Part shown: piece after piece, positions 26,901-35,088 of the stretch
Position numbering within the stretch: position 1 is the first letter of the stretch
Layout of the letters: every line of letters starts with the position of its first letter
Origin: Micromonospora chokoriensis
Lineage (GTDB): Bacteria; Actinomycetota; Actinomycetes; Mycobacteriales; Micromonosporaceae
Assembly (NCBI RefSeq): GCF_000718555.1
Contig: NZ_JOAN01000023.1
Span: forward strand, 78,195-142,194
DNA length: 64,000 nt
Direction: 5' to 3'
Translations under genes and position numbers: made by a program
Notes under the pieces: generated by a model
Database searches by the model: none
What the model was told of the DNA's origin: nothing
What the model saw: the letters and a program-made list of their open reading frames with translations, nothing else

Positions 26901-28034
26901 GTGGGCGGCACGGAACGTACCGACGGCCTGGCCGGCCTGTTCCGTACGATTTCCCGGGAATACCCACAGGTCGCGGCGAGGTACGTCCAGGTCGACGCCG
27001 CCGACCCGCAGCAAATCGCCCGACACCTGATCGACGAGCTGATGGTCGCCGGGGATACACCGGTTGTCGTACGGCGCGAGACCGAGCGGACGGCGGTCGA
27101 CCTCGCACCGGTGGCGCTGGGAGCGGTGGCGACGAGCGGTGCCGGGCCGGCCGGTGACGGTGCCTCCGAGGCGGCGGCGATCGGCCTCGACCGGGATTCG
27201 GTGGTGGTGCTGGTCGGCGGGGCACGCGGGATCACGCCCTGGTTCGCCCGCGCGGTGGCCATGGCGAGCCGCTGCCGGATCGAGTTGGTCGGTCGCACAC
27301 CGCTGCCGACCGAGCCGGAGGATCCGGACCTGGTGTCGGCCCGGGACAAGGCGTCGTTGCGTGCCGCGCTCGCCCACCGGGGTCTGCGGTCACCGGCGCA
27401 GATCGAACGCGCCGCGCAGGCGATCCTGGCCGCCCGCGAGGTCGAGTCGACCCTGGCCGAATTGCGGGAACTGGGCAGCGAGGTGCGCTACCACGCCCTC
27501 GACGTGCGGGACGCCTCGGCGATCCGCAGCCTGCTGTTGGACATCGAGCGTACGCACGGTCGGGTCGACGGCGTGGTGTACGCGGCCGGCGTGATCGAGG
27601 ACAAGCTGATCGCGCAGAAGGACCCACATTCGTTCGCTCGGGTGTTCGGCACCAAGGTGGATGGCGCCCGTTCGGTCCTGGCCGGCTTGGACGAGCTGAG
27701 CTCGGCGACTCGGTTCGTGGTGCTGTTCGGCAGCATCGCTGCGGCATACGGCAATCGGGGGCAGGGCGACTACGCCGCGGCGAACGACGCGATCGACTCG
27801 ATCGGCACCCGCTGGGCGGCCAGCACCGGCAACCGCTGCCTGACCGTGCACTGGGGCCCGTGGGCGCCCGGCGCCGGGCACGGCGGGATGGTCAGCGACG
27901 AGCTGAGTCGGGAGTACGCGCGCCGCGGCATCGAGCTGATCGACCCCGAAGCGGGTGCCTTCAGCCTGCTGAGCGAGTTGGCCTGGGGCGACCCAAAGAT
28001 CAACTCCGTGGTCTACACCGCCTCCGGCTGGTGA
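20997..28034 (+). CDS. PKS1: iterative-type (NMO)2-KS-AT-ACP(broken)-KR synthase
   Basis: 2345 codons as read. Two tandem nitronate-monooxygenase/PfaD-like TIM barrels come first (about res 1-230 and 280-640, the second with GAECGGHVG), a probable FMN-dependent enoyl reductase. The KS (657-1090) has Cys849 in DAACASSL, His984 and His1024. The AT (about 1210-1530) has Ser1306 in GHSYG. A PUFA-type ACP follows with Ser1728 in DLSIDSI. The KR (2065-2345) has GGARGI, Ser2246 and Tyr2259 in GDYAAAN. After DSI the frame turns into Arg/Pro-rich nonsense (about res 1731-1805): a second ACP copy lies in the +1 frame, so the array is collapsed or damaged here. Domain order resembles PUFA and heterocyst-glycolipid synthases. 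ATG 20997 follows GGGAG. Confidence 0.93.
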   Translation: MSPAPNTRDLVIAISAGSLLEPSPGIVTAARHGGGHGVLDLASGDSWTLTALAQATAGSSEPIGVRVPAGCTATPADVDRAGHGRVDLVVVPLDSPWPLANVVDRYRVLVEVTSLDDARYAAAAGAHGLIARGMEGGGKVGELSSFVLLQQLAAAEGIDLPIWVAGGIGPRTAVACVIGGAAGVVLDSQLTLMPESELPADVRSAIRRLDGSETVLVDGVRGIRRGGPHDSASQLLPIGQDGWLAAVFARRWPDTAAAVRGIRATLLDAIAESAAGDALAPGAALADALNVRIPVVQGPMTRVSDEAPFAAAVAADGALPFIALALSGAEQSRRVLRETADRLGDRPWGVGVLGFAPDELRAAQLAAIREIRPECAIIAGGRPSQATALEQDGINTFLHVPSPGLLRQFLRAGARKFVFEGAECGGHVGPRASFPLWEAQLLVLEEFLADTPDDAGRLQLLFAGGIHDARSAAMVAAMAAPLTGRGAQIGLLMGTAYLFTREAVQEGAIQPLFHREAIAATSTSLLETAPGHATRCLPSPFVDDFHGVREELESAGVENRQVWEQLELLNVGRLRIASKGVRREDDGLVEVDEAVQAVEGMFMAGQVAVLRHAPTTVAELHAQVTTEAQEFLAERAAELRAELIPPTVPVDEPAAPLDIAIVGMSCVLPGSPDLHTFWQTVLGGTDAVTEVPTDRWDVDTYYAPEVDPGQAGRISVSRWGGFIEPVPFDAIRYGIPPAALSSIDPTQLLALEVAHRALVDAGYPYDAAGADHRQTGVVFGAEAGSDMGHAQTLRTMLPAYLGDVPAELEDQLPTVTEDSFPGVLANVIAGRIANRLDLGGPNYTIDAACASSLAAMDAACKELSAGSSDLMICGGADLHNGINDYLMFTSAHALSPTGRCRTFDSTGDGIALGEGVACVVLKRLADAERDGDRVYAVIKGIGSSSDGRALGLTAPRASGQRRALDRAYHRTGVSPREVGLVEAHGTGTVVGDRTELETLTRFFDEAGAEPGSCALGSVKSQIGHTKCAAGLAGVIKASLALYTGVKPPTIHLTRPNPAWNPERSPFAFYTDARPWIAPAAERLAGVSAFGFGGTNFHTVLSAYPNSPEPRHTRQSWPAELFCFRGADRPAAQLRVRRLLEMLSNRDELGRPWSLRDLAASLADEADHRAGPVRIAVVARDRGELAELLDRAVGGEHDPARGLVQPPDDPELGKVAFLFPGQGSQRPGALAELFVAFPELRHYLRLGGEWADILFPPSAFDPETAREQEDRVRDTRVAQPVLGIGGLAVDHLLRRLGVRPDLTGGHSYGELVALCVADAFDPETLLALSRQRADAILAATGDDPGTMAAVTGTAEQVSLVLTESGLADEVVLANRNTPTQVVISGPTTAVGSAVAALREGGLSARQLPVACAFHSPVVAGGTARFAEALASSTVREPAIQVWSNHTAAPYSGDADRVRERLAAQIGAPVRFVEQIEAMYASGARTFVEAGPGQVLTKLVRAVLGDRPHLAVATEPRPDEGLRGFLVTIAQLACAGVPVRTGWLFQGRDAADLAAVKTTQRPFWTVDGQLVRDQFGNSLPGGMTPPRRIKELSMTASNGTAFSGRDGRDELLSEFLRTSRDMIASQRDVMLAYFGDGAGGRLVWQPSQAYPPVVLPGHGSEVAAVATTTVVAAAAPAAPAGGVDVAAVAVAASGPDFQSAILDVISERTGYPVDLIELDLDLEADLSIDSINAVDDEYDRDPRDLRTRPGERDGGLPRSGRDRHCRLDPPRLPDRDPRRDQRTHRLPGGPDRTRPRPRSRPQHRLHQAAAPSTGNGTLAPTPAPRALTAPAPIPTVADTVSVTAEVTATGRAGITPKRLLPLTTVIAGPPGADTGAPLAGQPVDVLAGTRFLITGASPALAYLAELLQEQGAGGQTGVVDERKADQLAGFDGLILLDGLDGTEAPLLPDIFPFLQQALAAGPRWLLAAGPVGGTERTDGLAGLFRTISREYPQVAARYVQVDAADPQQIARHLIDELMVAGDTPVVVRRETERTAVDLAPVALGAVATSGAGPAGDGASEAAAIGLDRDSVVVLVGGARGITPWFARAVAMASRCRIELVGRTPLPTEPEDPDLVSARDKASLRAALAHRGLRSPAQIERAAQAILAAREVESTLAELRELGSEVRYHALDVRDASAIRSLLLDIERTHGRVDGVVYAAGVIEDKLIAQKDPHSFARVFGTKVDGARSVLAGLDELSSATRFVVLFGSIAAAYGNRGQGDYAAANDAIDSIGTRWAASTGNRCLTVHWGPWAPGAGHGGMVSDELSREYARRGIELIDPEAGAFSLLSELAWGDPKINSVVYTASGW
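26087..26185 (+). repeat. ACP repeat copy 1 (exact 99-bp direct repeat)
   Basis: Encodes helix I through the DSI phosphopantetheine site of the first PUFA-type ACP in the main PKS frame. It is identical over 99 bp to 26313-26411, 226 bp downstream. Because 226 is not a multiple of three, the two copies are in different frames. The C-terminal half of the ACP is missing after this copy. Confidence 0.9.
26313..26411 (+). repeat. ACP repeat copy 2 (exact 99-bp direct repeat, +1 frame)
   Basis: Identical to 26087-26185. Its ACP reading, and the linker before it (from about 26190), are in the +1 frame relative to the PKS. Straight after DSIK the sequence jumps to a Pro/Ala-rich linker that is in the main frame again (APSTGNGTLAPTPAP), so the ACP C-terminus is missing here too. 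This is consistent with a collapsed tandem ACP array. Confidence 0.9.
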
Positions 28035-28107
28035 TCGTTCAGCGCGTGCGGCGGCACCCGCGCCGTACACCCGGTACGCCCGTCGACGGTGGAGCGAGAG
28101 GTCGAAG

Positions 28108-31100
28108 ATGAAGACAAGCACCGATCGGAGCGACCCGATCGCGATTGTCGGGATGGCGGCGGTGATGCCCGCCGCAGGCAACCTGGAGAGCTACTGGCGC
28201 AACCTGGTCGACGGGGTGGACGCGATCACCGACGTGCCGGCGAACCGGTGGGACGAGGAGTTCTACGACCCGGAGCAGGCCCACCGGCCGGACCGGATGT
28301 ACTGCCGGCGAGGCGGGTTCGTCGACGAGTTCGCGACCTTCGAGCCGCTGCGGTTCGGCATCATGCCGGCCTCGGTGGCGGAGATCGAACCGGACCAGCT
28401 CATCGCCCTGAACGTGGCCGCCGCCGCGATCGACGATGCCGGCGGCGCAGACCGGCTGCCCGGCGGCGACCGGGTGGGAGTGATCCTCGGGCGGGGCGGC
28501 ATCCTCAGTCCGGCTCAGGCCCGCTACGCCCAACGGGTGCGGATGTCGAGCCAGGTCATCCAGGTGCTGCGGGAGCTGATACCGGAGCTGGATCAGAGCC
28601 GGCTCGACCTGGTACGCGACAAGTTCGACGAGCGGCTCGGCCCGTACCAGCCGGAGGGGACGATCGGTCTGGTGCCGAACCTGGCCGCATCCCGGGTGGC
28701 CAACCGACTCAACCTGCGTGGCCCGGCGTACACCCTGGACGCGGCCTGCGCCTCGTCGCTGATCGCGGTCGACCAGGCGATCACCGAGCTGACCAGCGGA
28801 CGGTTGGACGCCGTCCTTGCCGGTGGTGTGCACCACGTGCATGACATCAGCTTCTGGTCGGTCTTCAATCAGTTGCGGGCGCTGTCCAGGCGCGGTGAAA
28901 GCAGGCCGTTCCACCGGGAGTCCGACGGCTTGCTGATCGGCGAAGGCACCGGCGTGGTCGTGCTCAAGCGGTGGTCCGACGCCATCCGGGACGGCGACCG
29001 GGTATACGCCGTCATCCGGGGCAGCGGGATTTCCAGCGACGGCCGCTCGGCGAGCATGTTCAACCCGGCCTCCTCCGGACAGGTGCTGGCCATCCGGCGG
29101 GCCTGGGAGGCGGCGGGGCTGGACCCGACCGCGCCGGACGCGGTGGGGTTGCTGGAGGCGCACGGCACCGGTACGCCGACCGGCGACGCGGCCGAACTGG
29201 TCTCGATCGCCGAGGTCTTCGGACCGCATCCGGGCGACGGCCCGCGCCCGGTGATCGGATCCGTCAAGTCGATGATCGGGCACACCATGCCGGCCGCCGG
29301 GATCGCCGGCCTGATCAAGGCCACACTGGCGGTGTACCGGGGAGTCCTGCCACCCACGCTGCACTGCGACGATCCACGCTCGGAGATGGCGGCGACCCGG
29401 TTCGCCCCGATCGCGACCGCCCAACCCTGGGAGAGCGACGGGCCGCGTCGCGCCGCGGTGAACGCCTTCGGCTTCGGCGGCATCAACGCACACGTCATCA
29501 TCGAGCAGGCGCCGGAGCCGGCCGGTGTAGGGCGCCGGCCGACCGGCGGAAACCCGCTGACGGCGGGTGTCGCGGGAGGCGCGTCGTCGACCGTGGCCGG
29601 TTCGGCGGTTGAGGTGACCGAGCCAGACCAGGTGCTCTGGCTCGCCGCGCCGGACCCCGTCCGGTTGGCCGGCCTGCTGTCCCGCGACGACCAGGAGGTA
29701 CGGGCCCTCGGCGTCGAACGGGCCCGGAGCAACAGGCCCGCGACCGGGGCTGAGCCGTGCCGAATCGGCATCGTCAACCCGACCGACAAGCTGCTGGCCG
29801 TCGCCCGCAAGACGGTGGCCCGCGGACAGGCATGGCGGGGTGGACGGGACATCTGGTTCAGCCCGTCACCGCTGCTGGCCGCCGGGACCGGGCGCCTCGC
29901 CTTCGTCTTCCCTGGCCTGGAGGCGGAGTTCGCACCGCGTACCGCAGACATCGCCGGGCTCCTCGGACTGCCGGACCGACAGTGGTCCGCGGCGGACCTG
30001 GGCCGGCACGGCGCCGGGCTGATCGAGGTGGGAAAACTGCTCGACGAGGCGCTGCGCCACATCGGCGTGCTACCGGACGCGGTCGCCGGACACAGCATTG
30101 GCGAGTGGACCGCCGCGGCGACCAGCGGGCAGATCAGCACGGCGGCGATGGATGAATTCCTGGAACTGTTCAACGCCGACTCGGTCGAGGTCTCCGGATA
30201 CGTCTTCGCGGCTGTGGGAGCTGGCGCCGACCGGGTCACCCCGATGCTGGGTGACTTTCCGGGGGTGCTTCTCTCGCACGACAACGCCCCGGCGCAGTCG
30301 GTGGTGAACGGCCCGGAATCCCAGGTGGACCGGCTCGTCGAGGCCCTGCGTACGGAGAACGTGCTGTGTCAGAAGCTGCCGTTCCGGTCGGCCTTCCACA
30401 CTCCCGTGTTCGTTGACGGCCTGCAGTCGATCGGCGCTGCGCTGCGCCGCTGGGAGGTACACCCGACCCGGATACCGGTCTGGTCGGCGACCCTGGCGGC
30501 ACCGTTCCCCGCCGACGAGGCAAAGGTCAACGCCCTGTTCGTCCGACACATGATGGAGCCGGTCTGGTTCCGTCAGACCGTGGCGGCGATGTACGACGCC
30601 GGGGTACGGGTCTTCCTCCAGGTCGGTGCGGGACAGCTCGCCTCGCTGATCAGCGACAACCTGCGCGGGCGTGACCATCTCGCGATGCCGGTGAACGTGA
30701 AGCACCGCAGCGGGCTGGACCAGCTCCGCCGGGTCGCCACCGCGATCTGGGTGGAGGGCGGCAGCCCGAACCTGACCGCGCTCGATCCACCGTTGGCGAA
30801 GGCACCCGGGAAACCGGTACGCCGCGGTCCGTCGATCCCGCTGGACCTCGGTGGGCCGCTGGTCCGGCTCGGGGCGGGCGCCGCCGGCCTGCTCGGCGTG
30901 TCAGCGGACGGCACCCAGCCGAGCCACCTGTCCGCGGGTCCGCCGAATCACGGTGCGGCCGTTCCGATCGGCGCGTCGGAGACGGGTGGGGCGGGACGCC
31001 AGCCGGAGCCGGCGGGTACCGGCAGTAACCCGGCGGCGGCGCTGGCCGCCCTGCAAAGGTTGACCGGACGGTCCAGCGCGGCGGCGGAACTCGCCGCGCT

Positions 31101-32820
31101 GTTGCAGGACACGGCTCGGGACGCGGTCAACGTGCTGGACGCCGCCGCCCGACCGGCTCCGCCGGTGGTGCCGCGGCCGGGTGTGCCTGCCGGATCCTCC
31201 CGAACCGCCGCCCCCGGCGGCCGTGGCATCGGCAGCGCAGGCAACGGCGGCCCGAGTACGGTTCGGCGAATCACGTTGCGGGTCTCCGTCGAGAGCATGC
31301 CGTACCTGAGAGATCACTGCTTCTTCGTCCAGCCACCGGACTGGCCGAACGTGGAGGACCGGTGGCCGGTGGTGCCGGCCACCACCCTGGTCCAGCACAT
31401 GGTCGACGCGGCGGAGCAGGCCATGCCGGGCATGCGGGCGGTGGCCGTACGCGACGCCCGGTTCAACCGTTGGCTGATAGCCGAGCCGGGTCAGGACGTC
31501 GAGATCGCGGTGAAGCCGACCGGTCCCGGCCTGGTCTCGGTTACCTTCGGCCCGTACGCCCGGTCGACCGTGGAACTCGCCGCGAACTATCCGGCGGACC
31601 CGCCCGAGGTATGGCGCCACGATCCCGCGACCGAGCGGCCGCCACGGATCAGCGCCGAGGAGATGTACGCCGAGCGGCTGATGTTCCACGGCCCCCAGTT
31701 CCAGGGCGTCACCGCCGTACACGCCCTCGGTGACATGCATGTACGGGGAGTGGTCACCGCACCCGTGCCGCCGGGCGCACTGCTGGACAACGCGCTCCAA
31801 CTGATCGGCAACTGGCTCATCACCACCCAGCCGTTCCGTACCGTGGCGTTGCCCGTGGGCCTGGGCCACATCCGGTACTTCGGTCCCCCGCCGCCACCCG
31901 GTACGGCCTTCGAGTGTGTCGCCCGGGTGCGCTCGATCGACGACGCACAACTCGTCGCGGACACCCAACTGGTCGTCGACGACCGGGTGTGGGCACAGAT
32001 CGACGGCGCGGTCGACCGGCGCTTCGACAGCCATCCGCAGGCGCGGCCAGCGGAACGGTTCCCCGAACGGCATCCGATGTCACTGATCCAACCCGAGGGC
32101 TGGACGATGGCCTTCGACTGCTGGACCGACCTGGTCACCCAGGGCATGGCCGCCCGCGGCATCCTGGGCTCGGCCGCCTACGAGGACTACGAACGGCAGC
32201 CCGCCAGATCCCGCAAACAGTGGCTGTTGGGCCGGATCGCGGTGAAGGACGCCGTCCGGTTCCGGTTGTGGGAGGACGGGCACAGCGACATCTACCCCAT
32301 CGAGCTGACGGTCGGCAACGATCCGGACGGGCGACCCCGGGTGTACGGACGTCCGGGCCGTGACCTGCGCGACTGCGACGTCTCGCTGGCGCACTGCGCG
32401 GAGATCGGCGTCGCGATCGCGAAACCCCGTCCTCCGGCGTCGCCACCCGACGCGCCGGGCGTCGGCATCGACGTCGCCGAGATCACCGATCATCCGGAGA
32501 GCACCCTGGGCTTCGCCCTGACCGACGAAGAGAGCGCCCTGCTGGACTCGCTCGGCGGCGACACCGAGGACCGGCGGCGGTGGTTCACCCGGTTCTGGGC
32601 CGCCAAGGAGGCCGTCGGCAAGGCGGAAGGAACCGGACTCGACGGGCGCCCGCGCCAGTTCGTCGTGAAGAGCGCCACGGACACGGTGCTGACTGTCCTC
32701 GTCGACGACCGGATCTACCCGGTGGAGCACCGCGAGGTCGGAAATCCCGAAGACCTACCGCCCCGACGGTACGTCGTCGCCTGGACCTGGGGCCCGCAGA
32801 CCGGGGCCGATAAGCCGTGA
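28108..32820 (+). CDS. PKS2: KS-AT-DH-PPTase synthase subunit
   Basis: 1570 residues. The KS (about 8-460) has Cys214 in DAACASSL, HGTGTPTGD and GHTMPAAG. The AT (about 590-890) has Ser663 in GHSIG and FHTPVF, though the usual GQG loop reads FPGLEAEF. A Gly/Pro/Ala-rich linker (900-1050) has no carrier motif. The DH hot-dog region (1050-1330) has His1070 in LRDHCFF and Asp1227 in DNALQLIG. The C-terminus (1445-1565) is a 4'-phosphopantetheinyl transferase with VGIDVAEI (Asp1455) and WAAKEAVGK (Lys1500). A C-terminal PPTase after DH is a hallmark of enediyne PKSs, whereas the split into two proteins resembles PUFA synthases. It should act with PKS1 and the free ACP. ATG 28108 is 73 nt after PKS1. 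Confidence 0.93.
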   Translation: MKTSTDRSDPIAIVGMAAVMPAAGNLESYWRNLVDGVDAITDVPANRWDEEFYDPEQAHRPDRMYCRRGGFVDEFATFEPLRFGIMPASVAEIEPDQLIALNVAAAAIDDAGGADRLPGGDRVGVILGRGGILSPAQARYAQRVRMSSQVIQVLRELIPELDQSRLDLVRDKFDERLGPYQPEGTIGLVPNLAASRVANRLNLRGPAYTLDAACASSLIAVDQAITELTSGRLDAVLAGGVHHVHDISFWSVFNQLRALSRRGESRPFHRESDGLLIGEGTGVVVLKRWSDAIRDGDRVYAVIRGSGISSDGRSASMFNPASSGQVLAIRRAWEAAGLDPTAPDAVGLLEAHGTGTPTGDAAELVSIAEVFGPHPGDGPRPVIGSVKSMIGHTMPAAGIAGLIKATLAVYRGVLPPTLHCDDPRSEMAATRFAPIATAQPWESDGPRRAAVNAFGFGGINAHVIIEQAPEPAGVGRRPTGGNPLTAGVAGGASSTVAGSAVEVTEPDQVLWLAAPDPVRLAGLLSRDDQEVRALGVERARSNRPATGAEPCRIGIVNPTDKLLAVARKTVARGQAWRGGRDIWFSPSPLLAAGTGRLAFVFPGLEAEFAPRTADIAGLLGLPDRQWSAADLGRHGAGLIEVGKLLDEALRHIGVLPDAVAGHSIGEWTAAATSGQISTAAMDEFLELFNADSVEVSGYVFAAVGAGADRVTPMLGDFPGVLLSHDNAPAQSVVNGPESQVDRLVEALRTENVLCQKLPFRSAFHTPVFVDGLQSIGAALRRWEVHPTRIPVWSATLAAPFPADEAKVNALFVRHMMEPVWFRQTVAAMYDAGVRVFLQVGAGQLASLISDNLRGRDHLAMPVNVKHRSGLDQLRRVATAIWVEGGSPNLTALDPPLAKAPGKPVRRGPSIPLDLGGPLVRLGAGAAGLLGVSADGTQPSHLSAGPPNHGAAVPIGASETGGAGRQPEPAGTGSNPAAALAALQRLTGRSSAAAELAALLQDTARDAVNVLDAAARPAPPVVPRPGVPAGSSRTAAPGGRGIGSAGNGGPSTVRRITLRVSVESMPYLRDHCFFVQPPDWPNVEDRWPVVPATTLVQHMVDAAEQAMPGMRAVAVRDARFNRWLIAEPGQDVEIAVKPTGPGLVSVTFGPYARSTVELAANYPADPPEVWRHDPATERPPRISAEEMYAERLMFHGPQFQGVTAVHALGDMHVRGVVTAPVPPGALLDNALQLIGNWLITTQPFRTVALPVGLGHIRYFGPPPPPGTAFECVARVRSIDDAQLVADTQLVVDDRVWAQIDGAVDRRFDSHPQARPAERFPERHPMSLIQPEGWTMAFDCWTDLVTQGMAARGILGSAAYEDYERQPARSRKQWLLGRIAVKDAVRFRLWEDGHSDIYPIELTVGNDPDGRPRVYGRPGRDLRDCDVSLAHCAEIGVAIAKPRPPASPPDAPGVGIDVAEITDHPESTLGFALTDEESALLDSLGGDTEDRRRWFTRFWAAKEAVGKAEGTGLDGRPRQFVVKSATDTVLTVLVDDRIYPVEHREVGNPEDLPPRRYVVAWTWGPQTGADKP

Positions 32821-32844
32821 CCGGCATCCACTCCCGACCATTCG

Positions 32845-32850
32845 AAGGAG
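32845..32850 (+). promoter_or_regulatory. Ribosome binding site AAGGAG for the free ACP
   Basis: AAGGAG sits 8 nt before ATG 32859 and selects it over the in-frame GTG 32817, which overlaps the PKS2 stop but has no ribosome site of its own. Confidence 0.7.
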
Positions 32851-32858
32851 TCCATCCC

Positions 32859-33203
32859 ATGGCCGCCTCGCACGCCGAGATCCTCGCCGAGCTCACTGAG
32901 ATCATCCACGCGGTGCTCGGGGACTTTGCCGCCGATGAACCCATCACCATGGACACCACCTTCCGCGACGACCTCGGCATGGAGAGCATCGACGTCGTCT
33001 CTCTCGCCGGCCGGCTGCAGGCCCGCTACGGCAACACGGTCAACTTCGCGCACTTTGTCGCCAAACTGGATCTGGAAACCGTGGGCGAGCTGCTCGTCGG
33101 GCAACTGGTCGAGCACATCGCACACTCCCTCGATGCGGCCGAGTCCGTCCGGGACACGCCGGCCGACGCCAGCCCCACCGTCGTCGAGGCGGTCCGCTCG
33201 TGA
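32859..33203 (+). CDS. Free-standing acyl carrier protein
   Basis: 114 residues with an acidic ACP domain and the site DDLGMESIDVVSL (Ser43). The last ~30 residues are a Pro/Asp-rich tail. It follows PKS2 by 38 nt and ends in a GTGA overlap with the hydrolase gene. PKS2 has no ACP of its own, so this carrier may serve its KS/DH domains or hold the finished chain for the hydrolase or sulfotransferase. Confidence 0.92.
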   Translation: MAASHAEILAELTEIIHAVLGDFAADEPITMDTTFRDDLGMESIDVVSLAGRLQARYGNTVNFAHFVAKLDLETVGELLVGQLVEHIAHSLDAAESVRDTPADASPTVVEAVRS

Positions 33204-34045
33204 CGATGATCCGGGCCAACGGAATCGACGTGCACGTCGAACACCTCGAACCACCGGCCGGCGGGCCGGGCGAGGTCGGCGCTGGCCGGGGGGCGGGGCT
33301 GGCCACCCTCGTGATGATCCACGGGATGGCCTCCGACAGCCTCGCGAGCTGGTATTTCACCCTTGCCAAGCCCTTGGCCGATGCCGGGCTACGGGTGCTG
33401 ATGTACGACCTGCGGGGGCACGGCCACAGCGAGCGCCCACCCACTGGCTACACCCTCGACGACTTCGTCGACGACCTGTCGGCAATGCTGACCAAACTCG
33501 ACGTCACCGGTCCGGTGCACCTGCTCGGTAACTCGTTCGGTGGCACGATCGCATTCGCCTACGCGATCCGCCACCCGGGCCGGGTCGCCTCCGTCGCGGC
33601 GATCGAATCCTCGCCGCCGACCCAGGCGTGGATGGCCCGGGTCGCGCGCCGGCTGGACCGGGCCGCCGACCTCCTGCCCCGCTCGGAGGCGCTGGCGCAG
33701 ATCAGCGCCGGTCGGGGGGAACGGGTGGCCCGCCGGGCCCGGGCCACCGGCGAGATGCTCGTGACGACCACGCTGGCCAGGGACCTACCGGCCAGTGCCC
33801 TGCCCAGTGCCGCGCAGATCAGCGCGATCGGCGTACCAGTGCTCTGCCTCTACGGCGCGAACTCCGCCGTCGTCGAGCTGGCACCGGCCGTGGTCCGGCT
33901 GCTACCGCAGACGCGGACCGTGGTCCTACCCGGCGAAAAACACACCCTCCTGGTCGACCGGCCGGAGGCGGTCTGCCGGCTCGTCCTGGCCTGGCTCCGC
34001 GAGGAGTGCTCCGTTGAGGTGGCCGAGGTGGCCACCGCCCCGTGA
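33200..34045 (+). CDS. Alpha/beta hydrolase (possible chain-releasing thioesterase)
   Basis: 281 residues. It shows the oxyanion strand HGMASD, the nucleophile elbow GNSFGG (Ser112), and a late His in GEKHTLLVDRP. The GTG start at 33200 makes a 4-nt overlap with the ACP stop; an in-frame ATG lies 6 nt further on. Directly following the ACP, and with no TE domain in either PKS, it is a good candidate to release the chain by hydrolysis or to transfer it to an acceptor. This is inference; the family includes esterases and lactonases as well. Confidence 0.87.
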   Translation: MTMIRANGIDVHVEHLEPPAGGPGEVGAGRGAGLATLVMIHGMASDSLASWYFTLAKPLADAGLRVLMYDLRGHGHSERPPTGYTLDDFVDDLSAMLTKLDVTGPVHLLGNSFGGTIAFAYAIRHPGRVASVAAIESSPPTQAWMARVARRLDRAADLLPRSEALAQISAGRGERVARRARATGEMLVTTTLARDLPASALPSAAQISAIGVPVLCLYGANSAVVELAPAVVRLLPQTRTVVLPGEKHTLLVDRPEAVCRLVLAWLREECSVEVAEVATAP

Positions 34046-34058
34046 CAACCCAACGTGC

Positions 34059-34064
34059 AGGAGG
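34059..34064 (+). promoter_or_regulatory. Ribosome binding site AGGAGG for the sulfotransferase
   Basis: AGGAGG is 7 nt before ATG 34072, which favours that start over the GTG 34042 that overlaps the upstream stop. Confidence 0.7.
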
Positions 34065-34071
34065 TCCTTGG

Positions 34072-35034
34072 ATGGACACCCCGGTCACCGGCAGGTCGAT
34101 CATCATCAGCAACGGCCGGTGCGGCTCGACGCTGCTCTCGGACCTGATCGCGGAGCAGCCCGAGACTCTCTCGGCGCAGGAGTTCTTCATGTCCGTCGCA
34201 CCCTGGGCGCGCAGTTCCGAGGTACTTACCGGGGCCGCGTACTGGGCGGTGCTGAGCAGCCCCAAGGCGGAACTAGCCACCCTGTTTCGGATCGGGTTGC
34301 CGCCGAAGGAGGTGCGCTATCCGCTGACCGGCCGGTGGGCGGACCGGATGACCGAGCTGCCGCGAATCCTGGCCATCACCCTGTCGAAGCTGACCGCCAA
34401 CCCGGACAGCCTCTTCGACCAGCTCGCCGAGCGGGTGCCGGACTTCCCGACGCAGTCGGTCGGCGACCACCACCGGATGTTCCTCGACCTGCTGGCCGTG
34501 GTGACCGGCAAGCGGCGCTGGGTCGAGCGTTCCGGCGGGTCGAGCCACGTCGCTCCGTACCTGTTGCGGGCATTTCCCGAGGCGAAGGTGGTGTACCTGA
34601 CTCGCGATCGGGAGGCGACCGCCCGCTCGATGAGCCGGCACTCATCGTTCCAGCTGATCCAGCTGCGGGTGGAGTTCCTCGGCCGGTGCGGGCTGGATCC
34701 GTTCCGGATCGAGCCCGGCCAGTCGGTGCCCGAGGACCTGGAACGCTACCTGCCGGACCGGCTCACCGCGGACCTGCTCCGGGATCGGGGCCAGGACCTG
34801 CGCCGCTATCTCGGTTTGAGCGCGTTCCTGACCAGCCAGGCCGAGCAGGCGCTCACCGACCTGCCTCCGCGACATCTGCACCGGATGAGCTACGAGGACC
34901 TGGTCGCCGACCCGATCGGGCAGCTCGATCTGCTGGCCCGGTTCCTGGAGTTCGAGGACGGGGCGGACTGGGCACGGCGGGTCGCCGGACGGGTGGTCAG
35001 TCCCGCTCGGTCCCGCGAGGTCGCCGCGGCCTGA
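34072..35034 (+). CDS. PAPS-dependent sulfotransferase
   Basis: 320 residues. The N-terminal phosphosulfate-binding loop reads NGRCGSTLL (res 14-22), equivalent to the RSGSTLL loop of bacterial sulfotransferases; the 3'-phosphate-binding segment is VYLTRDREATARSMSRHSS, and a C-terminal YEDLVADP segment is typical of the family. It should transfer sulfate from PAPS to a hydroxyl of the polyketide product, leaving PAP. The presence of cysQ (PAP phosphatase) and cysD/cysN a few genes downstream in the same direction supports that chemistry. The cytoplasmic location and exact acceptor are inferred. Confidence 0.88.
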   Translation: MDTPVTGRSIIISNGRCGSTLLSDLIAEQPETLSAQEFFMSVAPWARSSEVLTGAAYWAVLSSPKAELATLFRIGLPPKEVRYPLTGRWADRMTELPRILAITLSKLTANPDSLFDQLAERVPDFPTQSVGDHHRMFLDLLAVVTGKRRWVERSGGSSHVAPYLLRAFPEAKVVYLTRDREATARSMSRHSSFQLIQLRVEFLGRCGLDPFRIEPGQSVPEDLERYLPDRLTADLLRDRGQDLRRYLGLSAFLTSQAEQALTDLPPRHLHRMSYEDLVADPIGQLDLLARFLEFEDGADWARRVAGRVVSPARSREVAAA

Positions 35035-35088
35035 CCCGCAACCGTGCCCACCGACCGTCATGACTTCGCCGAACGAGAGGAACCATTT

